Positions 12,116-22,790 of a DNA stretch of 64,000 nt are shown piece by piece. Numbering within the stretch: the stretch's first letter is position 1; every line of letters starts with the position of its first letter. The translations under genes and the position numbers were made by a program. Source of the DNA: Labia minor. Lineage: Eukaryota; Arthropoda; Insecta; Dermaptera; Spongiphoridae. A model generated the notes under the pieces. That model searched no databases and was not told the origin of the DNA. It saw only the letters and a list, made by a program, of their open reading frames with translations. Location of the stretch: assembly GCA_963082975.1 (NCBI GenBank), contig OY720347.1, positions 10,956,225-11,020,224 on the forward strand, in the 5' to 3' direction.

Positions 12116-12482
12116 AATTTACGAAAATATATATATTTTATATCAACAGGTCTACTTTTCTGTCTTTCAGTGCATTAATACATACGTTTAAGGAGTATAT
12201 GTTTTATTAGTTCTTTTAAATTATTGGAACGGTGAGAGAGAGACTAGGTGAATCAGGTATTAATATTACCAGCCAAACCAGGTAATAAAAAAATCATCTT
12301 TTTTATTTACCGAGTGGTGACTCGGTGAACCAGGTATTATTATTGAGGACCCCAAATTCCACTCATTTTAATCAGATTGATGCAATGATGTAATATTTAA
12401 TAATTGTTATAAATATTTAAAGAATTGTATATCAATATTTTTTAAAGGGTCGAGCGAGAGCTCAGTGTCCCAGGAATATATA

Positions 12483-13675
12483 CAGTGGCGCAACCAGGTT
12501 TTTTTTATGGTTTTAACCCCCCCCCCCCCCAGAAGAGAAAAACATTCAGATTGCTATATATTATGTACTATATTACAAATAGAAAAGAAAAAATATAATC
12601 CTTTTGATTTGAAAAAAAAAAAATTTTAAAGTATAACGTAGTGTGTAAAAGGTAAGTTTATTTTATTTTAAAAAAATTTTAACAAAAATAAAAATTGCTT
12701 ATTTTTTCGTACAGAATTTAATATAAGAAATAAAAAATTATTTTATTATTTCTCCTAAATGATAAAAAACAAAAGATTTAATATAAGATTACTAAGTGAT
12801 TATGAAATTTTCCAATTTGAATATTATTTAAATAATAAATAAATAAAAATATTACTCAAATATTTTTTTATTAATACATTAATTGCTAATTTCGTAAAAA
12901 TGATCAAGCGAAGACTAATTTTTTCAAAATATCCTGCTTCTACGAGCGGACGAAAAGCTTTTGAAATCTTAAAGTAGTTTTTTTTATAAATAACTCCTTT
13001 ATTATTAAGTTGAGGTAAAAATGAATATAATGAAACTTTTAGTAAATTCGATTCCCTATAAATTTAATCCGATAGTAGGATAATTCTCATAAAAATCGGT
13101 ATTTATTGAGAAATTCAATAAAATGTGCTTTGACACCTCTTTAAACTACCCTTACTTATGGTCCGATCTTGTCCAAAAACAATCCAATCCCCGCCCATCA
13201 TTCCCAAAAAAAAAAACATCTAAATATCAAATTTCAAGACAATATCTCTTTTGTTTAGACGTAATCTCAGTAACGAACGGCCGGCCGGCCGGTTCAAAAT
13301 TTTTTATTTTGCAGTTTTGGATTCAGAAACGTTTGAAAAGTGGAGATCTCAAAAAATCTTGGAGCAAAAATTTTTCAAAATTTTCCGACCATCATATAAG
13401 CTATCCTCATTCCATGAGGAAAGCTAAAATGATTTACTTATAGCTGAAAAAATATTTTCTTCCTAAAACTGTGAATACGAGTAAATAAAATACAAAATTA
13501 AATTGTTTTGGCAGATTTTGTAAAATCAGTGTTTCATTTACAAAACTTTTTTAAATATTTAATTAACAAAAAAAATCTTAATGAAAATTTGTCTTTGGGA
13601 GAGCCCGAGGGGGGGCATAGGAAGGTGGAGCGGCTAGTCAAACCCCCTCAGGATCAAATCCTGGTTGCGCCACTG
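12483..13675. mobile_element. hAT-like non-autonomous element with CAGTGGCGCAACCAGG ends
   Basis: A 1,193-bp unit bounded by inverted repeats CAGTGGCGCAACCAGG (12483-12498) and CCTGGTTGCGCCACTG (13660-13675). Flanks AATATATA and TATATATA match at 7 of 8 positions, as expected for the 8-bp target duplication of hAT elements, although an AT-rich site makes this weak. It contains a C homopolymer near 12519-12531 and a (GGCC)n patch near 13280. No transposase frame remains; the ATG-started frame at 13123-13443 shows no known domain. Confidence 0.72.
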
Positions 13676-14028
13676 TATATATATATATATATATCCCATT
13701 TATAATACAAGACGATGAACTTCTAGACTTCCCTTTCATTAGGAGAAGTATTAAAGTCACAATCGAATAAATAAAATGTATTGAAACAATTATTATTTTT
13801 TTAATATTCACAAGAAAAGGATTTGAAAATATACTAACATTAAAGTCTTCTATATATAATGATGGAAGAATTAATAAAATCAATTAATCAAACCCATTTT
13901 AGATTGTTAATTTTATTATATTCAATTAATGAACTTTACTTTAATTGGTTCCGTCGGCCTCATAGTCGAGGACTATAAGAAATAGTCAAACATTTTACCA
14001 AACTAATTTGAAATTGAATTTTTCCCCT

Positions 14029-14178
14029 TTTTACCATCTTGCCAGAGATAGAATTGCGATCACGAAAATTTTCGATGTCGAGATTTTGATGTTTGTATAC
14101 GTTTTGAAGGTTCCTGAATCACTTTCACTAAGGTTGAGAAAAATGTCTATATATATATGTGTGTATGTGTGTGTGTGT
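14029..14178 (+). mobile_element. Helentron-like family A, 5' end fragment
   Basis: Only the first 150 bases of family A: a degenerate 5' hairpin (CATCTTGCCAGAGATAG), ATTGCGATCACGAAAATTTT, the GTTTTGAAGGTTCCTGAATC block and a (GT)n tract. The 3' half is missing. Confidence 0.75.
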
Positions 14179-14874
14179 AAAATATAAATTTGATTTACTT
14201 TATTTTATTTTTATTTTCTCTTAAATAAAACTAACATCTCGAATTTTTTTGTCTGACTCTGGGTGATTTTGGTTGATGGTCGTATTTCAAGTGATTGAAT
14301 GAGTTGTTCGTTTGGTTTAGAAAAGGGAGTGAGTGGTTGGTTGGTTGGTCGGTCTTGAAAGGGTCGTCAATTGCAGGTTGTCCGCCGTTTGTAGGCTATT
14401 GTTTTGTAGCAACTCCAGGTGAACGAACTCGTCTCTCTTCCATTCAGGCCTTGAGAAAACCCGCGTTAGGTTTATCCAAAACTACCTACTCTTGGTCTTT
14501 TGATGGATCTGTCTCTTTTTTATTCAACATAATTATTCTTCCGTTTATTTTTTATTCTACCCTTAAAATATAAAACATTTTTTTTTCTAGAGTTAATAAA
14601 AATTTAAATATATTCTAATATACTAGAATATTTAGAAATTAGTTAAATTAAATATTATTATAAAAATATATTAAATTTATTTAAAAATATTTTTTTCAAA
14701 ATAATTAATTTAATTTAATATGAAATTAACTAGCTAATTTAAATTTGTGTGGGGGGGATTTCAAAATTATTTAAGAAAAAATATAAAATTATAACGGGAA
14801 GATGAAGATCCTTAAAGACAATAAATAAAAAATATATCTATCTATCTATCTATCTATATATATATATATATATA
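14179..14874. other. Unassigned DNA with a GC-richer patch
   Basis: At 14255-14530 the base composition rises, with a methionine-started frame at 14295-14573 and (TTGG)n/(GGTC) repeats, but I recognise no protein or element. The remainder is AT-rich with a (CTAT)n/(TA)n microsatellite at about 14834-14873. Confidence 0.4.
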
Positions 14875-14962
14875 TGACCAAGAAAAACGCGATGTTTTTA
14901 AATTTTTTTTTCTTTGCTTTATTTTTCAACCTTCAAGATAGCTGAGACTGGGATCTGAAATT
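14875..14962 (+). mobile_element. Mariner-MITE end fragment
   Basis: GACCAAGAAAAACGCGATGT followed by a T-run, CTTTGCTTTATTTTTCAACC and TTCAAGATAGCTGAGACT matches one end of the mariner-derived MITE family at 44583-45026 and 48941-49362. The outer terminal repeat and the rest are missing. Confidence 0.6.
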
Positions 14963-15089
14963 AATTAATTTGATAAGACAAAATAATTAGTATCAGATAG
15001 AATAATATTTGCAAAGAATTTAAATCGAGGTTGCAATCTGGAAATTATTATCAAAGGGGATCAAAATTATTAAATTATTAATTGTATTA

Positions 15090-15521
15090 TATGGGTGCGA
15101 GGGATGGTCTATAACCCCGGGAGATGAGAGTAGATTCAGAGTATTTGAGAATAGGATTCTTCCCAGCATTTATGGGCCAAAGAAAGATGAGGACACCGGG
15201 GTATGGCGGAGACTGCATAACAAGGAATTGCATGACCTCTATGCATCTCTAGATATAGGTCATAAAATAGGGAAGGCTGGGATCGGCAGGGCACATGGCT
15301 AGAATGGGAGAGGAAAAATATATTGGTGGGGAGTTCGATTGGAAAACGTCCGTTTGGAAGACCAATTGGGAACAGGGTGGACAATGTAGGAAGGAACGTG
15401 AGAGAGATGGGACAGGGTAGGAGTTAGATGGTTATAGCTCAGAATAGGGACACTCGGGGGGGGTACAGGGGGCGGAGCTCTCCACACCTAGACAGAGGCT
15501 CCGCCCCCTGTACCCCCGAGT
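15090..15521 (+). pseudogene. 3' end of an RTE/CR1-like LINE reverse transcriptase
   Basis: The plus strand reads YGCEGWSITPGDESRFRVFE, then NRILPSIYGPKKDE, WRRLHNKELHDLY and, after frame damage, sequence equivalent to RLRWAGHVARM, then GRP.LRWIDNVGRD and NRDTW. This is the familiar C-terminal region downstream of the reverse transcriptase domain in invertebrate non-LTR endonuclease/RT proteins. At least one stop (HG*NG) and frameshifts make it dead. It ends in a GC-rich hairpin. A sister copy is at 34975-35560. Confidence 0.75.
15450..15521. repeat. GC-rich perfect hairpin
   Basis: GGTACAGGGGGCGGAGC is followed about 20 bases later by its reverse complement GCTCCGCCCCCTGTACC. The outer arms continue with CACTCGGGG and CCCCGAGTG. 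It sits exactly at the end of the LINE fragment in very AT-rich DNA. Confidence 0.8.
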
Positions 15522-15657
15522 GATACATAGTTTTTGTTTGAAAGTGTGTATGTAATAGGTTTTCATCCATGTTGTATCAATCAGTATAAGTAGATAAGAC
15601 ATTTATTTGTTTTCTAGTAAAATATATTTAATCTGTAAATTAATTATATATTATTAT

Positions 15658-16912
15658 AGCTGACCCGGCAAACGTTGTTTTGCCATGTAAATAATTTCTA
15701 GGAAATTTCTAGTGGGTATAATAGTCATTCGTGGTATTAATATCTTTTCACATCGAAACTTGCCATTTAAAAAGGTTGCTTCGATAAAGTTTTTCATAAA
15801 TTTTTTAATGACTAATCGCGTACCGTTGCACAGCCGTGGCGGGTTCAAATTACGAATTCAGAAAATTGCTGAAATGTCGTTCTAAAAAAAGGGTAAGTTG
15901 ATTTTGTGGCCAAACTTTTGAACATTTTCGATTTTTCTATTAAATTTCTTTCAATATGGTTCTAAAAAAAAAAGTTCAGATGATTTTTGCGATCAGACTT
16001 TCAAATATTTTCGACTTTTTTTAAATTTATTCAATATGGCTTTAAAAAAAAGGTAAAAAGGTAATTTCAAAATTTTTAATGTTAGTGACTTACGAGCTAG
16101 TACTAAAAAAATAATGATCAAAATTTGACCCACTTCTCAAAAAGGTTCGCTATCACTGATCTAGGGTTAATATTTAAAAAAATCATACAATCAAAAGTAT
16201 GTTAAAAAAAACGTCACACACATTCAGGTAAATAGGTAATTTTACAGGGTACATATTTAAATAAAAATAAACTATGTTAATTAACAATTTTTCTCAAATT
16301 CATTTACTAAAATTTGAAATAAATGTTGATAAATACATTATATAAATCAAAATCATTACAAAATATATTACAATAAAGAGAAAATAAAAGAAAATTGCTT
16401 TTATGAAAACTTTTCCTACAAATTCTTGAATAGTAAGCAGAGCATGATACTTATAGGCAAGAACAAATGAGCTGGCCAGCTGTCCAGCTGGCCTATCCTA
16501 AGAGTTATTTCTTTTTTCATCACCATCCCCTGAGGGTTTTTGGGATCTTACATTCTCTTTGAGAACCTTAAAAATATTCATTTAACTTTAAAAATAAAAA
16601 CATTTTTTTTTATATATAAGTAACACCTGGTTCGGTTATTATTTGGAATTTAAAAAAAACTGGCAAACAAAACTCTTACAAATACACAAAAACACTCAAA
16701 AAGAATACATCTCTATTTACTTATTATTTTGTTTTATTATTATCATTATCCAAGTTGTAGCACTTAATCGCTTTAAATTTTACTTGCTCTGATGGTCTTG
16801 TTTTGGTGGTCGCCAAACTTTTTTAATCATCGACCCCTAAATAATTTTTCGAAATCTCCATCGACCCCCATAGAGGTAATTTTCAGGTAATTAAAATAAA
16901 ACTATCTATTAG
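15658..16912. other. Unassigned repeat-like DNA
   Basis: Begins with AGCTGACCCGGCAAACGTTG, a motif that reads like an interspersed-repeat end, but no second copy is in this window. At 15890-16140 there are tandem-like degenerate segments (TTCAATATGGTTCTAAAAAA), characteristic of hAT interiors elsewhere here. At 16798-16880, GGTGGTCGCCAAAC and ATCGACCCC look like a hAT end fragment. Confidence 0.35.
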
Positions 16913-17833
16913 TAGGGTGACCGAAAACACCAAACCAGGACAATCGATTTGCCTTTTTTACCGACCGACGATAGTAAGGGAGATATTGTTTTATTTATTT
17001 TAGAACCAAATTGAAAACATTTAGATAAAAAAAGTACTAAATGTTTAAGAGCTTAGTCCAGAAAACGTTTTACCTTTTTTTTTTTAAAAAAAAAAAAGTT
17101 GACCTGTGGCCATGTCCGAACCGACCAACGGTTTGAAATAAATTAATTTCTAGCTACAGAAACAATATCAATTAATTTTAATAAATCTATTAATGTAATA
17201 AAAAACAGATATGGCTATAACATAAATATTTTTAATTTTATTTTATTTATAATAAATGTAAGACCAGGCTGTGACGTCATGAATGGCTGGATGACGTCAT
17301 ATAATTTTAAATTGACAAAAAACTAATAAAGATGATTTTTCTCGAGTATAAAACCAATGCAAAGTGAATGATTCGTGATGATATGTAAAAAATCTCCTCA
17401 TGTGAAATTTGGTATGAAAATAACCCTTCCCTTCCTATCGTCGATCGCTAATACTACCACTTCCGGTTTCCGGATTTGCACCAAAAGTTGATCAATTCAT
17501 CCCATTGATGCATTAAGTAAATATACCAAATTTCATCAAAATCCGTTCAGCCGTTCAGGCTGTACACATCTATACGGACGGACGGACGGACAGACATCAT
17601 GCTAAAAATACTTTTTTCTGTTAAGAAAATGCATGATTCGTGGAGATATGTAAAAATATCAACATGTGAAATTTGGTGTGAAAACAATATCTCCCTTACT
17701 ATCGTCGGTCGGTAACAAATTTGAAAAAATTTTGAAAAAAAAGTTCGAAATGTCCTAAATATTTAAAAAATGAGATAATACCCAAAGACATTTTTGGGGA
17801 CGCCGGGACAGAGCACCTATAAACGGGACGTTA
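16913..17833. mobile_element. hAT-like element with 8-bp target duplication, host of a family B insertion
   Basis: The termini TAGGGTGACC (16913-) and CGGGACGTTA (-17833) are flanked on both sides by a perfect 8-bp direct repeat TCTATTAG (16905-16912 and 17834-17841). The inner segments ATTTTAGAACCAAATTGAAA and GACGCCGGGACAGAGCACC match other hAT MITEs here (18052-18210, 19957-20129). Its interior is split by a family B repeat. No transposase frame is present. Confidence 0.8.
17097..17713 (-). mobile_element. Helentron-like family B, near full-length copy
   Basis: On the minus strand it starts ACCGACCGACGATAGTAAGG and proceeds through GATATTGTTTTCACACCAAA, a (GTCC)n tract, ATGAAATTTGGTATATTTAC, CCGGAAGTGGTAGTATTAGC, GATGATTTTTCTC..TGACGTCATGA, to a second inverted copy of the end (ACCGACCAACG at 17119 on the plus strand). 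Outside that lies CCTGTGGCCATG, a decayed hairpin that is perfect (CCTGTGGACAGG) in the copy at 38991. A detached 33-bp piece of the same 5' end sits at 16960-16992. Confidence 0.7.
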
Positions 17834-18051
17834 TCTATTAGCCTTAATATTTAATAAATCAGAAACAATAGTTAAAACCTTTTAAATTACTTCTTTTCAC
17901 CCGAATAAAAATATATTTACATATATGTTTATTATTTTATTTTCTATAAAGAAAATGATATTAACTCAATTATAAAAAAATTTAAAATTTTATATACTCA
18001 GTTAGGTATGCGTGATTTTCGTATTAAGAAGTTCCTTCCAGTCTCAATCGA

Positions 18052-18210
18052 TAGGGTGACCATATTTTGAAAACACCAAACAGGGACATTTTTTTAGAAC
18101 CGAATTTAAAAAAATTTTGAAAAAAATTCGGAAATGTTTAAGGTTTAAGAGCTTAGTCCAGAAAACATTTTACCTTATTTTTTAGAAGCAAATTTTAAAA
18201 ATTTTGAAAA
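18052..18210 (+). mobile_element. hAT-like fragment (AGGGTGACC family)
   Basis: TAGGGTGACCATATTTTGAA and CACCAAACAGGGACATTTTT, then AAGAGCTTAGTCCAGAAAAC match the left half of the element at 16913-17833. The right terminus is absent. Confidence 0.6.
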
Positions 18211-18769
18211 AAGTCTCCTCAATTATCTTAATAAGTTTTTTTTATACTTCAGGTGACATTTTAATCGGAAATATTTTCACTAATTCCAGTTTCAAAATCT
18301 TTTTAATTTCTATAGCAAGTACTTCTTTTCTACAATTTTTTTCATTTGCTGTTTTCACTACATTAAGAGAAAAAGGAACCACTAAATCGAATATCAAGAC
18401 CGTTTGTTTATTTTTGTTTATAAAAGATTATTATTATTTTATTATTAGATAAGATGGTGAAATAAATCAAGAACAGAACTGATACTTTTAATCTTTGTTT
18501 AGATAGAGAAATTAATATATTAGTACAATGTATAAAAAATTATTTGTCAATCTCATCAAATACATATTTTTCTCCTAAATGTGTTATGTAGAGTCAAATC
18601 ACGGTTTTTCTGTGGTTCACGGAGTCACATATCAAAATTTTTCAGTTCCGGCTCCAACCAAACAACAATTTTATAAATACGTTGTAAAAAACAAATAAGT
18701 AAATATAAAATTTTAAAATCTAAAAAACAAAAATAATAAACATTTTTAAATTTAACATAATAAATATTT
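18211..18769. other. AT-rich DNA, nothing recognised
   Basis: A small open frame at 18204-18452 is low-complexity hydrophobic sequence without a recognisable domain and is not called. The rest carries no gene or repeat signal. Confidence 0.5.
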
Positions 18770-19344
18770 TTACTATCTCGCCAGAGATAGTATTGCGATC
18801 ACGAAAATTTTCGATGTTGAGATTTTGATGTTTTTATACGGTTCCTGAATCATTTTCACTAAGGTTGAGAAAAATGTGTGTGTGTGTGTGTAGACAAGAT
18901 TGCGCAAAAACGGTTTGAGCTAGAATGATGAAATTTGGTACATGGACATTATTCAAAATTCATAGTTTTCTATCAACTTTTGAGAAATGTAGCTCAACTG
19001 GAAGAGGGTCATTACCTACAACGTTTTGATTTTTTTTCCTCTAAAGTGACCGTAAAAATAAAAATATATGTTTGATAATTTTTCACATGATTAATAATTG
19101 TATAAAACTGCTATATATAGAATTTCAGCTTGATTGAATCGCTGAAAGTACCAGAATTAATTTTTTATCACTGCAAATCTCACGCGCCAACACGTGCCAT
19201 GGTGCCATCAATAAAAAGCCAAACATGCGCTGGTTTAATATTTATTATTTATAATTTATAATTAATTAAATTTAATTTAAATATAATAAATTATGTTATT
19301 TAATCCAATTCAAATTGCGAGATAGTCGAGTGAAGACACTCCAG
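18770..19344 (+). mobile_element. Helentron-like family A, full-length copy
   Basis: A good reference copy. The 5' end is TTTT then ACTATCTCGCC-AGAGATAG (short hairpin), then TATTGCGATCACGAAAATTT, a (GT)n tract, the AAACGGTTTGAGCTAGAATG module, ATGAAATTTGGTACATGGAC and ACTGGAAGAGGGTCATTACC. The 3' subterminal repeat GCGAGATAGT is the inverse of the 5' ACTATCTCGC. It is followed by the hairpin-forming terminus GAGTG.AGACACTCCAG. No coding capacity. Confidence 0.82.
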
Positions 19345-19956
19345 CTTATTTTACATTATATTTCTCAAAAAGAGAATTACTTCAATTTCTTTAATGGATA
19401 CACTAACAACCGAATTGATTAAATATCAGAAAAGGACCTTAAAATATATTGTACAGATAAAGTAATTAATATTTATAAGGAATAATCCTTTTCAAAAAAA
19501 TATTCCGAATAATCCATTAATCGATTTAACTATATTATAATATTCTATTCTACTCTATTGAAAAAAAAAAATTATATTTCTATTTCAAATAAACCTTGAA
19601 GAAGTTTAGATATGAATGAATAAAAAGAATAACACACATCAAATGTCGAGAATATATCATAGTTGATCAATCATTGAAAAGGCAAATGTAAATCATTCGA
19701 TTGACAATAAAAAATAAATAAAAATTATTTGGATGTAAATAAAAAACAAAAAACAAAAAAATAAATAAATAGAATTCAATCTAATATATTGTAGGTGTAG
19801 GTAATATAACACATTTCCCTAAAAATTTAAGATTAGATTTTCTTTTAAAATTCTTTAAAAAATTTGAAAATTATTAAATTATGAAGACCAAATATAGTTT
19901 TGTATGAAAAAAAAAGTCTAAAAATATATTTTACTGATTTTGAATACACCAATACC

Positions 19957-20129
19957 TAGGGTGACCAAACGTCCCGTTTTTAGATGCTCTGTCCCGGCGT
20001 CCCGAAAAAAGTCTTCGGGACAGCCTATTGTCCCGTTTTTGAAATATTTAGGATATTTCGTACTTTTTTTTCAAAATTTTTTCAAATTGTTTCTTAAAAA
20101 AAAAAAAGGTTCGAAATATGGTCATCCTA
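19957..20129. mobile_element. Short hAT-like MITE (AGGGTGACC family)
   Basis: A 173-bp unit from TAGGGTGACCAAACGTCCCG to GAAATATGGTCATCCTA, with inverted ends. The interior (GATGCTCTGTCCCGGCGTCC) matches 17790-17833 in inverse orientation. No convincing 8-bp target duplication was found. Confidence 0.65.
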
Positions 20130-20387
20130 CATGACCTCTCCTTGCGACGGGGTTCCAAAAAAACACGACGCAAAGTGAATTAAGATTTTCTATAGTAAAG
20201 AAAATTGAATAAAGTAAACATTTAAAAAACAAAAATAATATAAAATCTGATTACATTCATACAAAAAACAAAAAAAAAGTATTCAATTAAAACAAAATAA
20301 ACTAAATTAAAATCAATCACTGTCTGATGAGTCCATAGTGGCTGTTGTCGTCTTTCTTTCACAAAAAAGAAAGAATATTGGGAATTA

Positions 20388-20532
20388 AAAAATTGTGTAA
20401 TTTTCAGTTAAGAGAAAAATTATTTATTTTGGGATAAAACTAACATTTCAGCAATCAATTATGCTTTTTTCAGAAATGTTGGTTTATATACAAATAAATA
20501 ATTTTTCACTTAACTGAAAATTCCACAATCTT
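20388..20532. repeat. Foldback (two-stage hairpin)
   Basis: ATTTTCAGTTAAGAGAAAAA at about 20400 is answered by TTTTTCACTTAACTGAAAAT at about 20505, with AAATAATTTATT continuing the stem. Inside, AACATTTC and GAAATGTT form a second stem. Arms total about 70 bases each. It has no coding content and is probably a foldback MITE. Confidence 0.65.
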
Positions 20533-21377
20533 TTATGTAATTTATATATCTAAAAGAAACGAATATGTTCTTTGTAATATACAATATTTATTTGAAAATT
20601 AATTAAAATTCCAAAATGCTATTTACAAAATTTATGATGATCTCACTAGTAAACATACATTTTTTAAATATAGTTTTGTCCACAGAGTATCCGTTTTGTC
20701 ACTTGTCATTTAATTTGTCACTTATGTGAAAATTCGACAATTTTTAAATTGCAATTATTGAATTTACACATCTAGATATAACGAGTAATTCAATATATAA
20801 TTAATATCTATTTAATAATAAATAAATAAATTAAAATTACAAATTGCATTCTGGGATAGCCATCAAGAAAAAAAATGAAATTTCAAAAAAAAAAAAAAAC
20901 TAAAGACTCGAACCCAAAAGCTCGAAAATCTAACGACACACAGTGAAAATTAGTGCTAATTTAGCAAAGACGCAACTTTGAAAAAACGCAAAACGAAAAG
21001 ACGCAAATTGGTGTACATTTTTTGAATACAAAGTATTTTTAGGTTTAACTTATTAGACAAATGGTGACTGATGTGAAATAAAGAAAAAATAACTTTGAAA
21101 AAAAAACATTGAAAGACGAAAAATTCTTTTAAAAGTTGCACCTGCCTCTTAATTCAAAGATACTCCCATGGAATTTTTAAAAATAAAAAAACAAGGGATA
21201 TACTGTTTTAAATTTTTAATCATACATAACAGATATAAAAATTTTATTTTAAATCTCAAATATTAAATGATATATCAGATGTATTAGTTTATAATTTAAT
21301 TAATTCTAAAATAAATTCATTTGATTCAAGATTATTTAATTATAAATAATAGATAAGATATTTATCCTATATAGCTC
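20533..21377. other. AT-rich DNA, nothing recognised
   Basis: No gene, RNA or repeat identified. The stretch at 20900-21130 has lower A/T runs and repeated GACGCAA/GACGAAA words but no frame of interest. Confidence 0.5.
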
Positions 21378-21565
21378 AAAAAGTGAAACCGTTTTTGCGT
21401 AATCTTGTCTACATAAATACACACATAAACACACACACACACAGAGAGAGACATTTTTCTCAACCTTAGTAAAAATGATTCAGGAACCTTCAAAACGTAT
21501 AAAAACATCAAAATCTCGACATCGAAAATTTTCGTGATCGCAATACTATCTCGCCAGAGATAGTA
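21378..21565 (-). mobile_element. Helentron-like family A, 5' part
   Basis: Reverse-orientation 5' part of family A: AACCGTTTTTGCGTAATC, an (AC)n/(GA)n tract, TTTTTCTCAACCTTAGTAAA, TCGTGATCGCAATACTATCT and the intact palindromic end CTCGCCAGAGATAG, followed by AAAAA. The 3' half is missing. Confidence 0.78.
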
Positions 21566-21989
21566 AAAAGGGATGAATTAGGTCTACAAGCTTAGTCTTA
21601 CTTGTAAATCAATCAATTATTAATAAGAAATTATAATAAATATACGAATTAGAAATATACAGAGAGGTATAGTGTGAACTAAAAAAGTAATTATAATAAA
21701 TATGGAAAATTTTAAATATATATTCAATTAAATTTAATATTTAATTTTTTTATCATTCTCTAATAATCTTTTAAAGGAGATGGATGTTTAACTTCCAGTT
21801 TAAATGTGCAGTTTTGTGCTTATATAATTCATTTCTAAGGCCAGAGCTTGTGGATCACTTTTGCTCTACTAAACTGGAAAGAGATCGCTCTTTACTCCTT
21901 GATTTCCTGAGCTTTGCCATACACAATGTTCAGGATATTTGAATAGAGTCAAAAAGGCAGTTACGTATGATAAATTAATAGAAAAATTA
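21566..21989. other. Flank of the Gypsy insertion
   Basis: The plus strand at 21838-21945 can be read LRPELVDHFCSTKLERDRSL, then LLDFLSFAIHNVQDI and a stop. It may be a fragment of an element-encoded protein, but I do not recognise it. Confidence 0.3.
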
Positions 21990-21993
21990 ATAC

Positions 21994-22746
21994 TGTAAGG
22001 AGGACCGTTTCAAGTTGGGGTCACTTTGTAGACGATCCTCTTACGTTGGGTGCCAATTTATAAGGGGATCTAAGTATGAGGCACTTGTAATGACCCACGA
22101 TGACCGTGAATTGTTAATTATGTTAAGTTAATGATGGGCGCCAACTTTGGATATCCCAAAGTATAAAATAGTGTTGAAAAATTAAGGGAAAAGGGAAAAC
22201 ACAATAATAATGTTCACATTAATTTACTTTAATTAAATAGATAAAAAAATTAACAAATTAAATATACAAATTTTAAATAGAAAAATAAGAAAATGTAATT
22301 CACTATTATCACTGGAATTAGCAGAAATAATTATCACAGGGGTGATGATAAGGATTATACACAAATAATTATATCACGGGACGTGATAAGTATAGGTTAT
22401 ATCAGGATGATATCACTTGTTCGACTGTATCACAGGGTGTGATAAAAATGATTATATACAAAATAATTATATCACGGGACGTGATAAATACCAGGTCATA
22501 TCGGGATGATATCACTAGTTCCACTGTCCATTCTCAACTGCCTAAAAATATTAAAATTGGAGGGATGATTCCTCCCCTTATGTGAAATATAATATCTATA
22601 TATATATTACATTTTAAGAATAATGCGACCAAATAACTTTGTTAATAAAAGAGAATAGAAAACAAAATAAACTAAAAAATAGATAAACAAAATAAAATGT
22701 ATAATAAAAAAAAATAACTAAGAATATAAATACTTTGTCCGTTACA
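21994..22746 (-). repeat. Gypsy 3' LTR
   Basis: A 753-bp LTR. On the minus strand it runs TGTAACGGACAAAG...CTCCTTACA. It carries four spaced TATCACGGGACGTGATA-type palindromic blocks at about 22330-22515, a possible cis-regulatory array. It is preceded (minus strand) by the polypurine tract. Confidence 0.9.
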
Positions 22747-22758
22747 TCCTCCCCCTCT
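22747..22758 (-). other. Polypurine tract of the Gypsy element
   Basis: The minus strand reads AGAGGGGGAGGA immediately before the TGTAACGG start of the 3' LTR, the expected priming position for plus-strand synthesis. Confidence 0.8.
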
Positions 22759-22790
22759 GATTCCGAGGTCTTTTGATTGAGGGATCAGCC

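Noticed and set aside
13123-13443. 106-codon frame in a hAT element
   Set aside because: Low-complexity and lysine-rich with no domain; it crosses the GGCC tract and the putative repeat end.
14295-14573. 92-codon frame in a GC-richer patch
   Set aside because: No recognisable protein, no splice context, and compositional bias from TTGG repeats.
20322-20360. CTGATGAG word suggesting a hammerhead ribozyme
   Set aside because: No matching GAAA with a closing stem II follows, and the flanking bases do not form stems I and III.
21838-21945. Short reading LRPELVDHFCSTKLERD as a gene fragment
   Set aside because: Too short and not recognised; kept only as a note on the Gypsy flank.
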